A DNA stretch of 64,000 bases, from the NCBI GenBank assembly GCA_036261625.1, contig DATAKL010000001.1, positions 1 to 64,000 on the forward strand. Reading direction: 5' to 3'. The translations under genes and the position numbers were made by a program. The number at the start of each line of letters is the position of its first letter. Position 1 is the stretch's first letter. Origin of the DNA: JAAXKN01 sp036261625. Its GTDB lineage: Bacteria; Bacteroidota; Ignavibacteria; Ignavibacteriales; SURF-24. This document shows positions 41,703 to 50,392 of the stretch, piece by piece. The notes under the pieces are model-generated. The model ran no database searches and was not told the DNA's origin. It saw only the letters and a program-made list of their open reading frames with translations.

Positions 41703-44678
41703 ATGCAAAAGAAAAATAATCAGAGCAGGCATTCAGACGATACGGCTTCACAGCTTCAAATTAACTGCGGAAATGTATATAAAACACTAATTTCTATGTC
41801 AATGGATCCCATTGTAGTAACGGACCTGAATGGGATCATTCTTGAAGTCTCCCCCCGCACGCCGGAAATTCACGGCTACGAGAATGCCAGTGAACTCCTG
41901 GGAAAACCATTTCTGGAGCTGATTGCAACTGAAGACCGCCAGAAAGCAGCAGCCTTTCACCAGGAAATCCTCTCGGGTAAACCGGCAGAGAAAATTGAAC
42001 ATACCCTTCTTAGAAAAGACGGAAGCAAATTTTTCGGCGAAATTACTGCCTCGGCTGTAAAAAACAGTGAGGGAGAGAATATTTGTCTGGTTTCAATATT
42101 AAAGGACATCAATAAGCACAGGCATGAACAGAAAAAACAGGCTGCAATCTATGAAATTTCTGAGGCTGCCAGCGGCTCAAAGGATCTTAATGAGCTTTAT
42201 GCAAAAGTTCACGCCATATTAAGAGAGTTCATTCCTGCTAACAGCCTTTATATTGCTCTTTATGACGAATTGAGCCAGACGCTCAGTTTCCCATATTATG
42301 TTGATGAATACGACTCGCCAAATAAACCAAGCCGGTACGGCCCTCAGAAGTTCGGACACGGCCTTACAGAATATGCCGTCAGATACGGCAAACCTCTTCT
42401 GGTTAACAAGGAAAAGTTCTTCGAGCTTTTAGATAAAAATGAAGTCGAACAGCAGGGCGCTCTTTCGGTCGAATGGCTGGGCGTGCCGCTAAAGACATAC
42501 GATGAAAAGAAGATCGGGGTGCTTGCCGTCCAGATTTACGATAATGAGAATCTGCAGTATACAAAGGAAGACGAGGAACTCCTTGCCTTTGTATCCACAC
42601 AGATTGCAATGGCAATCGACCGCAAGCGCACCGAACAGGAGCTTCAGGAAAGCCAGGAGGCCTCTGAAGCCGTAATTTCAAACCTTCCCGATATTGTAAT
42701 TGTACATAAAAAAGGAAGAATTGTCTTTGCCAACAAAACTGCCGCAGACTTCTCAGGCTACAATGCAGAAGAACTCCTGAACAAACATGTTCTGGACTTT
42801 ATTCCTGATGAAAAGAAATCTTTTGTTGCCGAAATTATCAGCAAAAGATCCCACGGCAGCATTCTGCCTGATTATGAGACCAAGATAATCACAAAGTCAG
42901 GACAGAAAAAAACTGCAGTCATCAGGGGTGTGGACATGTTCTACCAGAATGAACCTGCCACACTGATTGTGCTTATCGATGTAACCGATAGAAAAGAAAG
43001 CGAGGAAATTCTTACAAGGTTCAAACAGGCTGTCGAGTGGTCGAACGAGGCTATTTTAATTACAGACGTTGAAGGCATAATAAAATATGTAAATCCGGAG
43101 TTTACAAGGCTCTACGGCTTTACCTGCGAGGAAGTCGTCGGGAAAGTCACCCCAAGAATATTAAAAAGCGGAGTCCACCCGCCGGAGCAGTATAAATATT
43201 TCTGGAGCCTGCTAACCCAGAAAAAGTCCGTTCAGAGTGAAGTGGTTAACAAAACCAAAGAAGGCCGCCTTGTTACAATTGAAGGCTCCGGCAGCGCCAT
43301 CTTAGACGAAGAGGGCAATATAATAGGATACCTTGGAATTCAGAGGGATATTTCGGATAGGAAAAGCAGTGAAGTAGTTAAAAATGCCCTTTACAAAATT
43401 TCCGAAGCCGTAAACAATACATCCGACCTTACGATGCTCTACAGCAAGCTGCATGAAATTATCAAAGATCTCATGCCGGCTGAAAACTTCTACATTGCAA
43501 TCTACGATCAGATAAATGAAATGCTCAGCTTCCCGTATTTTGTGGACGAATTCGATCCCCCGCAGAAATCAAAGAAGATCGGCAAAGGCCTTACCGAGTA
43601 TGTCCTTAGAACAGGTCAGGGAACTTTGATCACCGAGCAAGAGGATCTTGCCTTAAGAGACCTGGGTGAAATTGAAGTAATCGGAACCCCTTCCAAGGTA
43701 TGGCTCGGAGTGCCGTTGAAAGTAATGGATAAGACTACCGGCGTGATGGTTGTGCAGGACTATGAGAACGAAAACGCATACGGCGAAAAGGAAAAAGAAA
43801 TTCTTACATTCGTCTCTGAACAGATTGCCTCTGCTATCTACAAGAAGACAGTTGAACAGGAACTCCTTGAATATACAACTGACCTTCAGACAAGCAGGTA
43901 CCTGCTTGAACAGAGAACTGAAGAACTGATGGCGCTTAACGAACAGCTTGAAAAATCGGAAAAGGAACTTCAGGGATCGCTCTCTGAAAAAGACCGCTTC
44001 TTCTCAATTATAGCTCACGACCTGAAAAGCCCCTTTAACGGCCTGATGGGCTTTACAAACCTCCTCATGCAGGATTTTGAACAGTTTTCTTCAGATGAGG
44101 TTAAGAACTTTATTGTTCATATAAATGCATCTGTTAAGAATATTTATAACTTAATTGAAAATCTGCTCGACTGGTCGAGAATACAGACCGGACGGATGGA
44201 ATTTAACCCTGAAGCTTTAAGCCTGCCCGGACAGGTGAAACCCGTTTTCTCGCTCCTTAAGAATAATGCCATTACAAAGGGCATTAAGCTTGAACAGCAT
44301 ATAAACAGGGATATTGCAGTCTATGCCGACGGCAAGATGCTGCACTGCGTACTTCAGAACCTTATTTCAAACGCAATTAAATTTACAAATCCCAACGGAA
44401 AGATCACCATCTCGGCCAATAAGGAAAACGGACACGTTAAGATTTCAGTGGCTGATACAGGTGTGGGAATTCCCAAGAATTCGCTGGACAAGCTCTTTAA
44501 GATAGATTCTAACCTCTCAACTGAGGGAACGGCACATGAAAAAGGCACAGGACTTGGACTCATACTCTGCAAAGAGTTCATTGAGAAAAACCGGGGATCA
44601 ATATCGGTTGAAAGCAGCCCCAACAAGGGTACAACATTTACATTTACCCTTCCGGCTGCAACTGAAGAATTCCACTAG
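41703..44678 (+). CDS. Cytoplasmic PAS/GAF sensor histidine kinase
   Basis: About 991 aa from ATG 41703; the ribosome site is weak and a GTG at 41655 is possible. The order is PAS (~25-140), GAF (~145-320), PAS (~325-430), PAS (~435-550), GAF (~560-725), coiled coil, HisKA with His772 in FFSIIAHDLKSPFN, and HATPase (NLISNAIKFT, DTGVGIP, GTGLGLILCKEF). The two GAF domains are duplicates of each other: both have LSFPY(Y/F)VDE, GLTEY and WLGVPLK. There is no membrane helix and no receiver domain, and no response regulator gene is adjacent, so it is an orphan. The kinase core closely resembles that of the propeller kinase at 50.9-53.9 kb. Confidence 0.9.
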   Translation: MQKKNNQSRHSDDTASQLQINCGNVYKTLISMSMDPIVVTDLNGIILEVSPRTPEIHGYENASELLGKPFLELIATEDRQKAAAFHQEILSGKPAEKIEHTLLRKDGSKFFGEITASAVKNSEGENICLVSILKDINKHRHEQKKQAAIYEISEAASGSKDLNELYAKVHAILREFIPANSLYIALYDELSQTLSFPYYVDEYDSPNKPSRYGPQKFGHGLTEYAVRYGKPLLVNKEKFFELLDKNEVEQQGALSVEWLGVPLKTYDEKKIGVLAVQIYDNENLQYTKEDEELLAFVSTQIAMAIDRKRTEQELQESQEASEAVISNLPDIVIVHKKGRIVFANKTAADFSGYNAEELLNKHVLDFIPDEKKSFVAEIISKRSHGSILPDYETKIITKSGQKKTAVIRGVDMFYQNEPATLIVLIDVTDRKESEEILTRFKQAVEWSNEAILITDVEGIIKYVNPEFTRLYGFTCEEVVGKVTPRILKSGVHPPEQYKYFWSLLTQKKSVQSEVVNKTKEGRLVTIEGSGSAILDEEGNIIGYLGIQRDISDRKSSEVVKNALYKISEAVNNTSDLTMLYSKLHEIIKDLMPAENFYIAIYDQINEMLSFPYFVDEFDPPQKSKKIGKGLTEYVLRTGQGTLITEQEDLALRDLGEIEVIGTPSKVWLGVPLKVMDKTTGVMVVQDYENENAYGEKEKEILTFVSEQIASAIYKKTVEQELLEYTTDLQTSRYLLEQRTEELMALNEQLEKSEKELQGSLSEKDRFFSIIAHDLKSPFNGLMGFTNLLMQDFEQFSSDEVKNFIVHINASVKNIYNLIENLLDWSRIQTGRMEFNPEALSLPGQVKPVFSLLKNNAITKGIKLEQHINRDIAVYADGKMLHCVLQNLISNAIKFTNPNGKITISANKENGHVKISVADTGVGIPKNSLDKLFKIDSNLSTEGTAHEKGTGLGLILCKEFIEKNRGSISVESSPNKGTTFTFTLPAATEEFH

Positions 44679-44713
44679 CAGTTGATATCCTCTTTGCCCG
44701 GAAGAATGAAATA

Positions 44714-44746
44714 AAGGGCGTACTTCCTGAGTACGCCCTTTTTTAT
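44714..44746. terminator. Bidirectional terminator between kinase and VIT-family gene
   Basis: AAGGGCGTAC pairs with GTACGCCCTT (10 bp, 7-nt loop), followed by six T on the plus strand. The minus-strand gene also ends just beyond at 44761, so it can serve both convergent genes. Confidence 0.85.
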
Positions 44747-44760
44747 TTACTACAGTTTCA

Positions 44761-45897
44761 TTATCCTGCCAGGGAAACTCCCATAAACCATCCGATTACA
44801 AAAGTAACGCCGGCCGCAAGAAGTCCAAAGATCAGCTGTCTTGTACCCGAGACCCAGATGCTCTTTCCCGTCATAATCGTTATTGCGCTTCCCATACCGA
44901 AAAGTCCCAGTGCGCTTAAAACAAGGCTAAGAATAATACTCGTCTTGCCGGAGGTAAGAATAAAAGGAATTACAGGTATAATTGCACCTATTGCAAAAAG
45001 CACGAATGACATTCCGGCAGCTTCCCAGGCAGAGCCGCCCAGTTCTTCAGGATCTATAGCAAGCTCTTCGCGTGCAAGCGTATCAAGTGCAGTATTGGGA
45101 TTGCTGATGAGCTGGCTGGCCATAGTTTTTGCCTGCTCTTCGGAAAGACCCTTTGCCTGATAGATCAAGGCCAGTTCTTCCATTTCCTCCTGCGGGTTAG
45201 CCGCAAGTTCACTTTCTTCAATGCTTATCTGCCTCTGATAGAGTTCGCGTGAGCTTTGAACAGAAAGCCATTCTCCTAAGGCCATGGAAAAGGCACCCGC
45301 CAGGAGCCCGGAAAATCCTGTTATCAGTATCGTCCCGTTCGAAAGCGCAGCCCCTTCGGCAGCCCCGGCCACACCCATTACGAGGCTCAGGTTTGATAGC
45401 AGTCCGTCATTGGCACCAAGAACGGCAGCCCTCAGGGCGTTGCCTCCTACGCCTTTGTGTCTGCCTTCAAAACGGGCAATCTGCGTGCCTTCAAGTCCAC
45501 CGGTATTCATCATCGCCTTGAAAAGCCTGCCGTGCGACTTTTCCTCGGCTGGCATACTAGTCTTTTTTGTCTCCGGCTGATGGCTGTAGCTCTGGCTGTC
45601 GGTTTCCTCCATTTCCACCACTGTAGGCAGAACGAACTGCGGACCGAATTTTCTGGCCAGAAAGATAAGAATTTTCGTTCTCCAGTCAGGCTTTACAAGT
45701 GGATCTTTCCCTCCTGCCTTTAAGATCTGTTCGCGCCAGAACTTTGCGTGCCTTTCCTCCGACTCAGCGAGTCTTGAATATACCTTTTTTAATTCTTCCT
45801 TGGTTTCAGTTTCCGATAAAATCCTGTATAAAGCCGAGCTGTTGGTCTCAGCCTGCAGGTTAGCCTTATACTGCGGAATATTTGGCTTAAAAGTCAT
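44761..45897 (-). CDS. Ferritin-like/VIT1 fusion iron exporter (MbfA-like)
   Basis: 378 aa. An N-terminal ferritin-like (rubrerythrin-type) helical domain (~1-115) carries candidate diiron ligands in LQAETNSSALYRILSETE and SEERHAKFWRE. A VIT1/CCC1 transporter domain follows (~150-378): LGANDGLLSNLSLVMGVAGA, LLAGAFSMALGEWLSVQSSRE, an EELALIYQAKGLSEEQA cytoplasmic helix and ALGLFGMGSAI. This is the architecture of MbfA, a membrane-bound ferritin-like iron exporter. It would protect against iron overload. It is separate from the iron uptake operon at 59-62 kb. Confidence 0.88.
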   Translation of the reverse strand: MTFKPNIPQYKANLQAETNSSALYRILSETETKEELKKVYSRLAESEERHAKFWREQILKAGGKDPLVKPDWRTKILIFLARKFGPQFVLPTVVEMEETDSQSYSHQPETKKTSMPAEEKSHGRLFKAMMNTGGLEGTQIARFEGRHKGVGGNALRAAVLGANDGLLSNLSLVMGVAGAAEGAALSNGTILITGFSGLLAGAFSMALGEWLSVQSSRELYQRQISIEESELAANPQEEMEELALIYQAKGLSEEQAKTMASQLISNPNTALDTLAREELAIDPEELGGSAWEAAGMSFVLFAIGAIIPVIPFILTSGKTSIILSLVLSALGLFGMGSAITIMTGKSIWVSGTRQLIFGLLAAGVTFVIGWFMGVSLAG

Positions 45898-46025
45898 TTT
45901 GCTCTATCCTCCCGGTTAAAAATCGTGTAAATTTTAACCCCTTATGATAAGCTAATTTTATATTTTCCGCAAAGCTTCCGCAGTATATTTTTTTGATTTG
46001 TTCAAATTTTATTTTACTGTCTCTG

Positions 46026-46307
46026 CTATTCATTATCCTCATCATCTTCAAACTCAACGCCCAGGTACTCCAGGCTGCTTTCACAGATGGATATCATTAT
46101 GTCGAGCCCGTATCTGACCGAAGCCATGGCGGCAAGTGCCGATTCGTGAGAAATGTAGTTTATCTCATTTACAGCTTTCTGATCCTTCATAAGTTCATCT
46201 GCCTCATCGTAAAGTTCCCACAGCCTGTCGTGCAGCTTTTCAAGTTTCTCGGTAAAATTGTCAATTTTATCCGAATTGCCTTCCCCGTTCATTTTATCAT
46301 CACTCAT
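46026..46307 (-). CDS. Hypothetical acidic helical protein
   Basis: 93 aa, starts MSDDKMNGEGNSDKI, then an amphipathic helical stretch (EKLEKLHDRLWELYDEADELM) and ICESSLEYLGVEFEDDEDNE at the end. It has no signal peptide or membrane segment. I do not recognise the family. The coding look (regular amphipathic pattern, ATG start) supports a real gene. Confidence 0.55.
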   Translation of the reverse strand: MSDDKMNGEGNSDKIDNFTEKLEKLHDRLWELYDEADELMKDQKAVNEINYISHESALAAMASVRYGLDIMISICESSLEYLGVEFEDDEDNE

Positions 46308-46468
46308 ATTTATATTTCTCCGGAATTTGAAAATTATTTTTGAATTCTCGTCATTCTCTGGTCAAAAAGCGACACAGTTTTCTTTTAACCGGCCCCTTTA
46401 ATATTTATATAAGAAATTGATGTAAATAAAAAAAGGGGAAACTTTTAATGTCAGAATCTCAGCGGCAC

Positions 46469-46503
46469 AAATAAAAAGGCTGTATTTTTTTTGTTTTACA
46501 GCC
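46469..46503 (-). terminator. Terminator of the HEAT-repeat gene
   Basis: GGCTGTA (46478-46484) pairs with TACAGCC (46497-46503) with a 12-nt A/T loop, followed on the minus strand by TTTTTATTT. It is 27 bp past the stop codon at 46530. Confidence 0.75.
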
Positions 46504-46529
46504 CTTTTGTTAAAGTCCTGTATGCGGGG

Positions 46530-47219
46530 CTATCTGCTGTTTTCTCTCTGAAAGGTATTATAGAAAATTGCACACATCCTTTTGACCCTGGGGCTTTCGT
46601 CAAAATCATAGGCCGTCCTAAGGGCATAAATGCTCTGATAGTTGCCAAGTTTATAAAGCGATAAGGCTGCCATAAGTTTTGCATTATCGGTTTCCTCCTC
46701 ACGCAGCATTCTTAAAAGCGGAATCATAGCTTTTTCTGATTTTATCTCGCCAAGCAAAAAGGCAGCATTTACACGAATGTTAAAATCATTCGACTTTACG
46801 GCATCCAGGAGTTCTTCTTCCGTATCCGGTTTATCGGCAGCTTCATTCAGTACATGATTGTTGTAAAAGTTAGTGCACATTTTCCTTACTCTTTCACTCT
46901 TGTCGAACTGAGCAGCGCGTTCAATGGCATATATTCCCTGCTCTTTTCCTATTTTATAAAGTGACAGGGCAGCCATAATTCTGGCACCTTCGACCGGTTC
47001 ATCCTTTAGCATTGCAAGTAAAGGGATCATGGCTTTAGCGGATTTGATTTCTCCTAAAGCATAAGCTGAATTTACTCTTTCATCAAAATTACCGGATTTG
47101 ATTGATTTCAGAAGGGATTCCTCATCCTGGGGTCCCGCAGGGCTGAAAGCGCTGGCGTTTGAAAAACCGAAGAAAAGCACACAAAGTGCCCCGGACAGTA
47201 TTACTGCAAACTTTTTCAT
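46530..47219 (-). CDS. Secreted HEAT-repeat protein with internal duplication
   Basis: 229 aa with a signal peptide (MKKFAVILSGALCVLFFGFSNASA, core FAVILSGALCVLFFG). The mature part is two ~90-residue copies of the same unit. Copy 1 has VNSAYALGEIKSAKAMIPLLAMLK and copy 2 has VNAAFLLGEIKSEKAMIPLLRMLR (both share LGEIKS-KAMIPLL). MAALSLYK and RMCTNFYNN/RMCAIFYNT also recur. HEAT repeats bind proteins; the partner is unknown. AGAGGTG upstream of the ATG is a good ribosome site. It is divergent from the ECF operon. Confidence 0.8.
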   Translation of the reverse strand: MKKFAVILSGALCVLFFGFSNASAFSPAGPQDEESLLKSIKSGNFDERVNSAYALGEIKSAKAMIPLLAMLKDEPVEGARIMAALSLYKIGKEQGIYAIERAAQFDKSERVRKMCTNFYNNHVLNEAADKPDTEEELLDAVKSNDFNIRVNAAFLLGEIKSEKAMIPLLRMLREEETDNAKLMAALSLYKLGNYQSIYALRTAYDFDESPRVKRMCAIFYNTFQRENSR

Positions 47220-47374
47220 TTTTACACCTCTTAAAAAGAAATTGATAAAAATATTTCCTTTTTTGAGCGCTCAATAATTATGACGCACCAATTGTAAAAG
47301 AGTTCCATGAGGGATAAATTTAGACACTTTTTTTTCACATTTCTTTTAAGAGAAGATTTTTTTTCAGGCATGGC

Positions 47375-47403
47375 TGTAACATTTCCGCGGCCTGTTTCGT
47401 CTA
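47375..47403 (+). promoter_or_regulatory. ECF-type promoter of the sigma factor operon
   Basis: TGTAAC (47375-47380) and CGTCTA (47398-47403) are 17 nt apart. Both boxes and the spacing fit the ECF-sigma consensus (AAC in the -35, CGTC in the -10). A start site ~7 nt later leaves only about 8 nt before the ATG at 47418, so the mRNA would be nearly leaderless. This suggests autoregulation by the encoded sigma factor. Confidence 0.6.
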
Positions 47404-47417
47404 TACATTAAGAAACC

Positions 47418-47954
47418 ATGATGCTAAGAACAACAAAATATAAATTCCTCCTTCAGCAGTATAAGAACAGGATCTACAGCTACTCAAAGCTTCTGCTGAA
47501 AAATAAAATGGATGCCGATGACGTCACCCAGGAGGTGCTCATACGCATTTGGCAAAACATGGATGAATTTAATGTTCTAAAGGCTAAGACCTGGATTATG
47601 AAAACAACACATAACCTCTGCATGGACTACCTGAGAAAAAGAACGAGGAGTTATAAAAATGAAAGCTCTATGGACGAGGAATTTATTGAGAACTTCCCCG
47701 ACAGCGACACAAAAGGCAATCCGTTCATATCCATGCATCTTAACTCTGTAAACGACAGAATAAATGAAGCATTAAGGAGATTGCCTGAAAACCTGCAGTC
47801 TGTTTTTCTTCTTTATGAACTGCAGGGGATGAAATATAAGGAGATCAGTCAGTGCCTGGAGATCCCGATAAACAGCGTCAAGGTATATCTTTTAAGAGCA
47901 AGAAAAAAGCTGCAAGAGGATTTAAGAGAATATGTCAAAAGTGAAACGATCTGA
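47418..47954 (+). CDS. ECF sigma factor
   Basis: 178 aa. Region 2 shows DADDVTQEVLIRIWQNMDEF, followed by TWIMKTTHNLCMDYLRKR. Region 4 shows LPENLQSVFLLYELQGMKYKEIS and IPINSVKVYLLRARKKL, the helix-turn-helix contacting -35. There is no region 1.1 or 3, so it belongs to the ECF group. Its 3' end overlaps the next gene by 23 bp. No SD is seen before the ATG, in line with the very short leader predicted from the promoter. Confidence 0.93.
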   Translation: MMLRTTKYKFLLQQYKNRIYSYSKLLLKNKMDADDVTQEVLIRIWQNMDEFNVLKAKTWIMKTTHNLCMDYLRKRTRSYKNESSMDEEFIENFPDSDTKGNPFISMHLNSVNDRINEALRRLPENLQSVFLLYELQGMKYKEISQCLEIPINSVKVYLLRARKKLQEDLREYVKSETI

Positions 47955-48510
47955 AATGGATGAAAAGCTTCTTAACAGAGTTATTTCTGCGGCATATAAA
48001 GATGCCACTTTGCTGGAAAGACTCCTTATCAGGTGGAAAGCCGCATGGGACCCGGAGGTTAAGAGGCTTTATCAGGAATATAAAACCACTGCCCGACAGG
48101 TGCACAGCCTTTTCGAGGAAGCCTGCCCTGGAAGTGTTTTAAGCAGGGTTGAAAAGCTGACATTGCCCGAAGAAAGGAAGCAGCACTCCTTCCTTCTGGA
48201 TATTTACGGTGCGGTTTTCTCAAAACCCGTCTGGTCGGCTGCAATGGTTTTAATTATGGTATCGGCCTTAGCTTTATCCATTTTTCTCAGACAGAATAAA
48301 CAGCCGGTGCCATATTCACAAAAAGAAATTGCCCTTGCAAATGAGCAGGCATCCGAAGCACTGAAAATGGTCGGAAGCATTCTGAATGAGACGAAATCGA
48401 CCGTTATAAATGAGATACTGCCTGAGAAGGTAAGCAGGCCTATAAACGAGGGTTTTAGCACAGTTAGAAATTTAATAAACAAGGAGACAACAGATGAAAA
48501 AGTTAATTAA
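47932..48510 (+). CDS. Single-pass membrane protein, likely anti-sigma factor
   Basis: 192 aa, overlapping the sigma gene by 23 bp. A cytoplasmic N-half (~1-97) is followed by one membrane helix (VWSAAMVLIMVSALALSIFL, ~100-119) and a ~70-residue periplasmic tail. There is no HxxxCxxC zinc anti-sigma motif. The position directly after the ECF gene and the topology are those of an anti-sigma factor. That role is inference; the sequence itself matches no family I can name. Confidence 0.6.
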   Translation: MSKVKRSEMDEKLLNRVISAAYKDATLLERLLIRWKAAWDPEVKRLYQEYKTTARQVHSLFEEACPGSVLSRVEKLTLPEERKQHSFLLDIYGAVFSKPVWSAAMVLIMVSALALSIFLRQNKQPVPYSQKEIALANEQASEALKMVGSILNETKSTVINEILPEKVSRPINEGFSTVRNLINKETTDEKVN

Positions 48511-49057
48511 CATGCTTATGTTCTGCGTTGCTCTGCTTTACACAAGCAGCTTTGCGCAGAATGCCGATTACAAAAATGAACCCGGATATATCGATTTCGG
48601 AGACCTTTCCTCAATGGAATCAGGAGACAACGTAACCGAGGTAACTCTGGATGAAAAACTCCTTAAACTTGCTGCAGGTTTTCAGAAGAAAGGCCATCAG
48701 GAGTTTAACAATCTTCTCAGCGGCTTAAAACTGGTTAAAGTTAATTCTTTTGCCGTAAGCCCTAAAAACGAGGAACGCGTTTATAATAAGATGAAATCGC
48801 TCGATCAGGAACTTACACGCAACAACTGGAGCAGAATAGTTAAAACCCGCGAACACGGTTCTAATGCCAATGTTTATATCAAGACAAACGGAAATAATAA
48901 TGTCGTAGGACTGGTTGTAACTACTGTAAGTCCCAAAGGCGAAGCCTCATTTATCAACATCGTGGGAAACATCGACCTTGAGACCATAAGCAGCCTTTCA
49001 GAAAACTTTAATATCCCCTCGCTCGACAGCGTAGGCCACAACAGGAAGAGGCACTAG
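48494..49057 (+). CDS. DUF4252 secreted protein
   Basis: 187 aa with a signal peptide (LINMLMFCVALLYTSSFAQ). It contains the DUF4252 pattern: GYIDFGDLSSM, LNLPEKLL-like VTLDEKLLKLAAGF, LLSGLKLVKVNSF, and late GNNNVVGLVVTTVSPKGEASFINIVGNID, quoted in part as VGLVVTTVSPKGEAS and INIVGNID. It overlaps the membrane protein gene by 17 bp. The family is typical of Bacteroidota, often beside ECF sigma genes; its function is unknown. Confidence 0.8.
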   Translation: MKKLINMLMFCVALLYTSSFAQNADYKNEPGYIDFGDLSSMESGDNVTEVTLDEKLLKLAAGFQKKGHQEFNNLLSGLKLVKVNSFAVSPKNEERVYNKMKSLDQELTRNNWSRIVKTREHGSNANVYIKTNGNNNVVGLVVTTVSPKGEASFINIVGNIDLETISSLSENFNIPSLDSVGHNRKRH

Positions 49058-49058
49058 A

Positions 49059-49622
49059 ATGAAAACCTTGAGGATTTCAGGAATTATCCTCCTGCTTCTT
49101 GCAGTCTCCTTCCTGTCGGCCGGATGCTTTGATGTCAACAGTAATTTCAGGAATGTAAGAAACCACCTTCTCAAAGCTGCAGGAAGCAAGTATGAGAAAG
49201 ACCAGGAGTTTGCACTGGGCAGCGTAAGCATGGCAGTTGTTAAACAGGTAGTAAAAAGCTCCCATGACGATAAGCAAAATATTGAACTGATTAAAAACAT
49301 TTCAGGGCTTCAGTTAGGCATTTACAAAAAGAAAAATGACGTCGGTAAGGCTGAAACAGATGTGCCTGATGCCGAAAGTTTTAACGAAATCTGCAGGATG
49401 ATGGAGAAAGGCGGCTATATTAAAATGGTACGAAGTATTAATAAAAATGAAGTCTCAGCCGTATTTCTTAAGCTCAACAAGCAGCAGAATCTGACAAAAA
49501 TGCTTGTAATTTCTGTGAATCAGAATGAACTGGTGCTTATAGATATCGCTGGAAACCTCGACCGGCTTTTTGAAACAGCCCTAAGAGACAAAGGGCTGGG
49601 CAAATTGGCAATTAAATATTAA
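49059..49622 (+). CDS. DUF4252-like lipoprotein
   Basis: 187 aa, a diverged relative of the preceding DUF4252 protein. The signal ends in a lipobox, LLLLAVSFLSAGC, with the lipidated Cys near residue 24. The fold elements correspond: IKNISGLQLGIYKKKND, GGYIKMVRSINKNEVSAV and LVLIDIAGNLDRL (compare INIVGNID). It begins 1 bp after the previous stop, so it is the last gene of the four-gene operon, which then ends in a terminator. Confidence 0.75.
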   Translation: MKTLRISGIILLLLAVSFLSAGCFDVNSNFRNVRNHLLKAAGSKYEKDQEFALGSVSMAVVKQVVKSSHDDKQNIELIKNISGLQLGIYKKKNDVGKAETDVPDAESFNEICRMMEKGGYIKMVRSINKNEVSAVFLKLNKQQNLTKMLVISVNQNELVLIDIAGNLDRLFETALRDKGLGKLAIKY

Positions 49623-49635
49623 GAAAGGCAATTTG

Positions 49636-49670
49636 GGGCAGGAGACATCGCATCTCCTGCCCTTTTTTTT
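49636..49670 (+). terminator. Terminator of the ECF-DUF4252 operon
   Basis: GGGCAGGAGA (49636-49645) pairs perfectly with TCTCCTGCCC (49653-49662), with a 7-nt loop followed by eight T. It is a textbook intrinsic terminator. Confidence 0.95.
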
Positions 49671-49727
49671 TGCCGGAGCAGGTCTTTTACATCCGGAACA
49701 AATGTTCTGCGTAGTTTATTTATAATA

Positions 49728-49756
49728 TTGACTTATAGAAATTTATCGTATATAAT
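49728..49756 (+). promoter_or_regulatory. Sigma-70-like promoter of ytxH copy 2
   Basis: TTGACT (49728-49733), 17 nt, TATAAT (49751-49756), 57 bp upstream of the start codon. It is one mismatch away from the full E. coli consensus at -35 and perfect at -10. Confidence 0.7.
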
Positions 49757-49812
49757 ATTACAAACAGCAGACTTTAAGCACGCGATACGAATTAAATTTA
49801 AGGAGGGCTACT

Positions 49813-50151
49813 ATGTTTAGAAGGCGGAACATGACTAAAATGATGATCACGGGCGTATTGCTTGGCGGCGCAACCGGCAGCATCCTGACTTTTTTGTTTA
49901 CTCCAAAAAGCGGCCGGGAGTTAAGAGGAGACATTAAAAACACGATGGATAACTCCATGGAGAAGGTTAAAACCTCCACGTCAAATATCTATTCCGGTGC
50001 AAAAAATGCTACAACAGGAGCAATTAACAAGATCCAGTCTGCTTTAAATGCCGGCATTTCATCCTATAAAAATGCCACTGAAAAGGTAAAAACCAGCAAG
50101 GAAATTGAAGAAGAAGCGATGGCCGAAGAAAATACCGGTTCAAACATATGA
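49813..50151 (+). CDS. YtxH-domain protein (copy 2)
   Basis: 112 aa. A glycine-rich hydrophobic segment, MMITGVLLGGATGSILTFLF, is followed directly by TPKSGRELRGDI, the YtxH hallmark, then a long helix with Ser/Thr/Lys (SMEKVKTSTSNIYSGAKNAT). AAGGAGGG precedes the ATG at 49813. It is a paralogue of the next gene and of the copy at 8.0 kb. It is probably an inner-membrane-associated stress protein of unknown mechanism. Confidence 0.85.
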   Translation: MFRRRNMTKMMITGVLLGGATGSILTFLFTPKSGRELRGDIKNTMDNSMEKVKTSTSNIYSGAKNATTGAINKIQSALNAGISSYKNATEKVKTSKEIEEEAMAEENTGSNI

Positions 50152-50288
50152 TTTTAGAGATGAAAAGATCAAAGGGAAAGACCTCATAGAACATCTTGTC
50201 TTTCCCTTTTTTCTGCCCGGAAAAAGATTCTTTAGAAGAGCCCTTTATGCCCTGAATATTTACGATTGTAAATATTTTTCAGCAGAAC

Positions 50289-50317
50289 TTGATTTACTTT
50301 GTATTTAACCATATTAT
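50289..50317 (+). promoter_or_regulatory. Sigma-70-like promoter of ytxH copy 3
   Basis: TTGATT (50289-50294), 17 nt, TATTAT (50312-50317), 76 bp upstream of the ATG at 50393. The spacing is the same as for copy 2. Confidence 0.5.
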
Positions 50318-50392
50318 ATATTGTGATACTATGATAAGGCTTAGAAAGAGATTTACTTTAAGAAAAAGTTACAATTAAAAACGAGGGTATAT

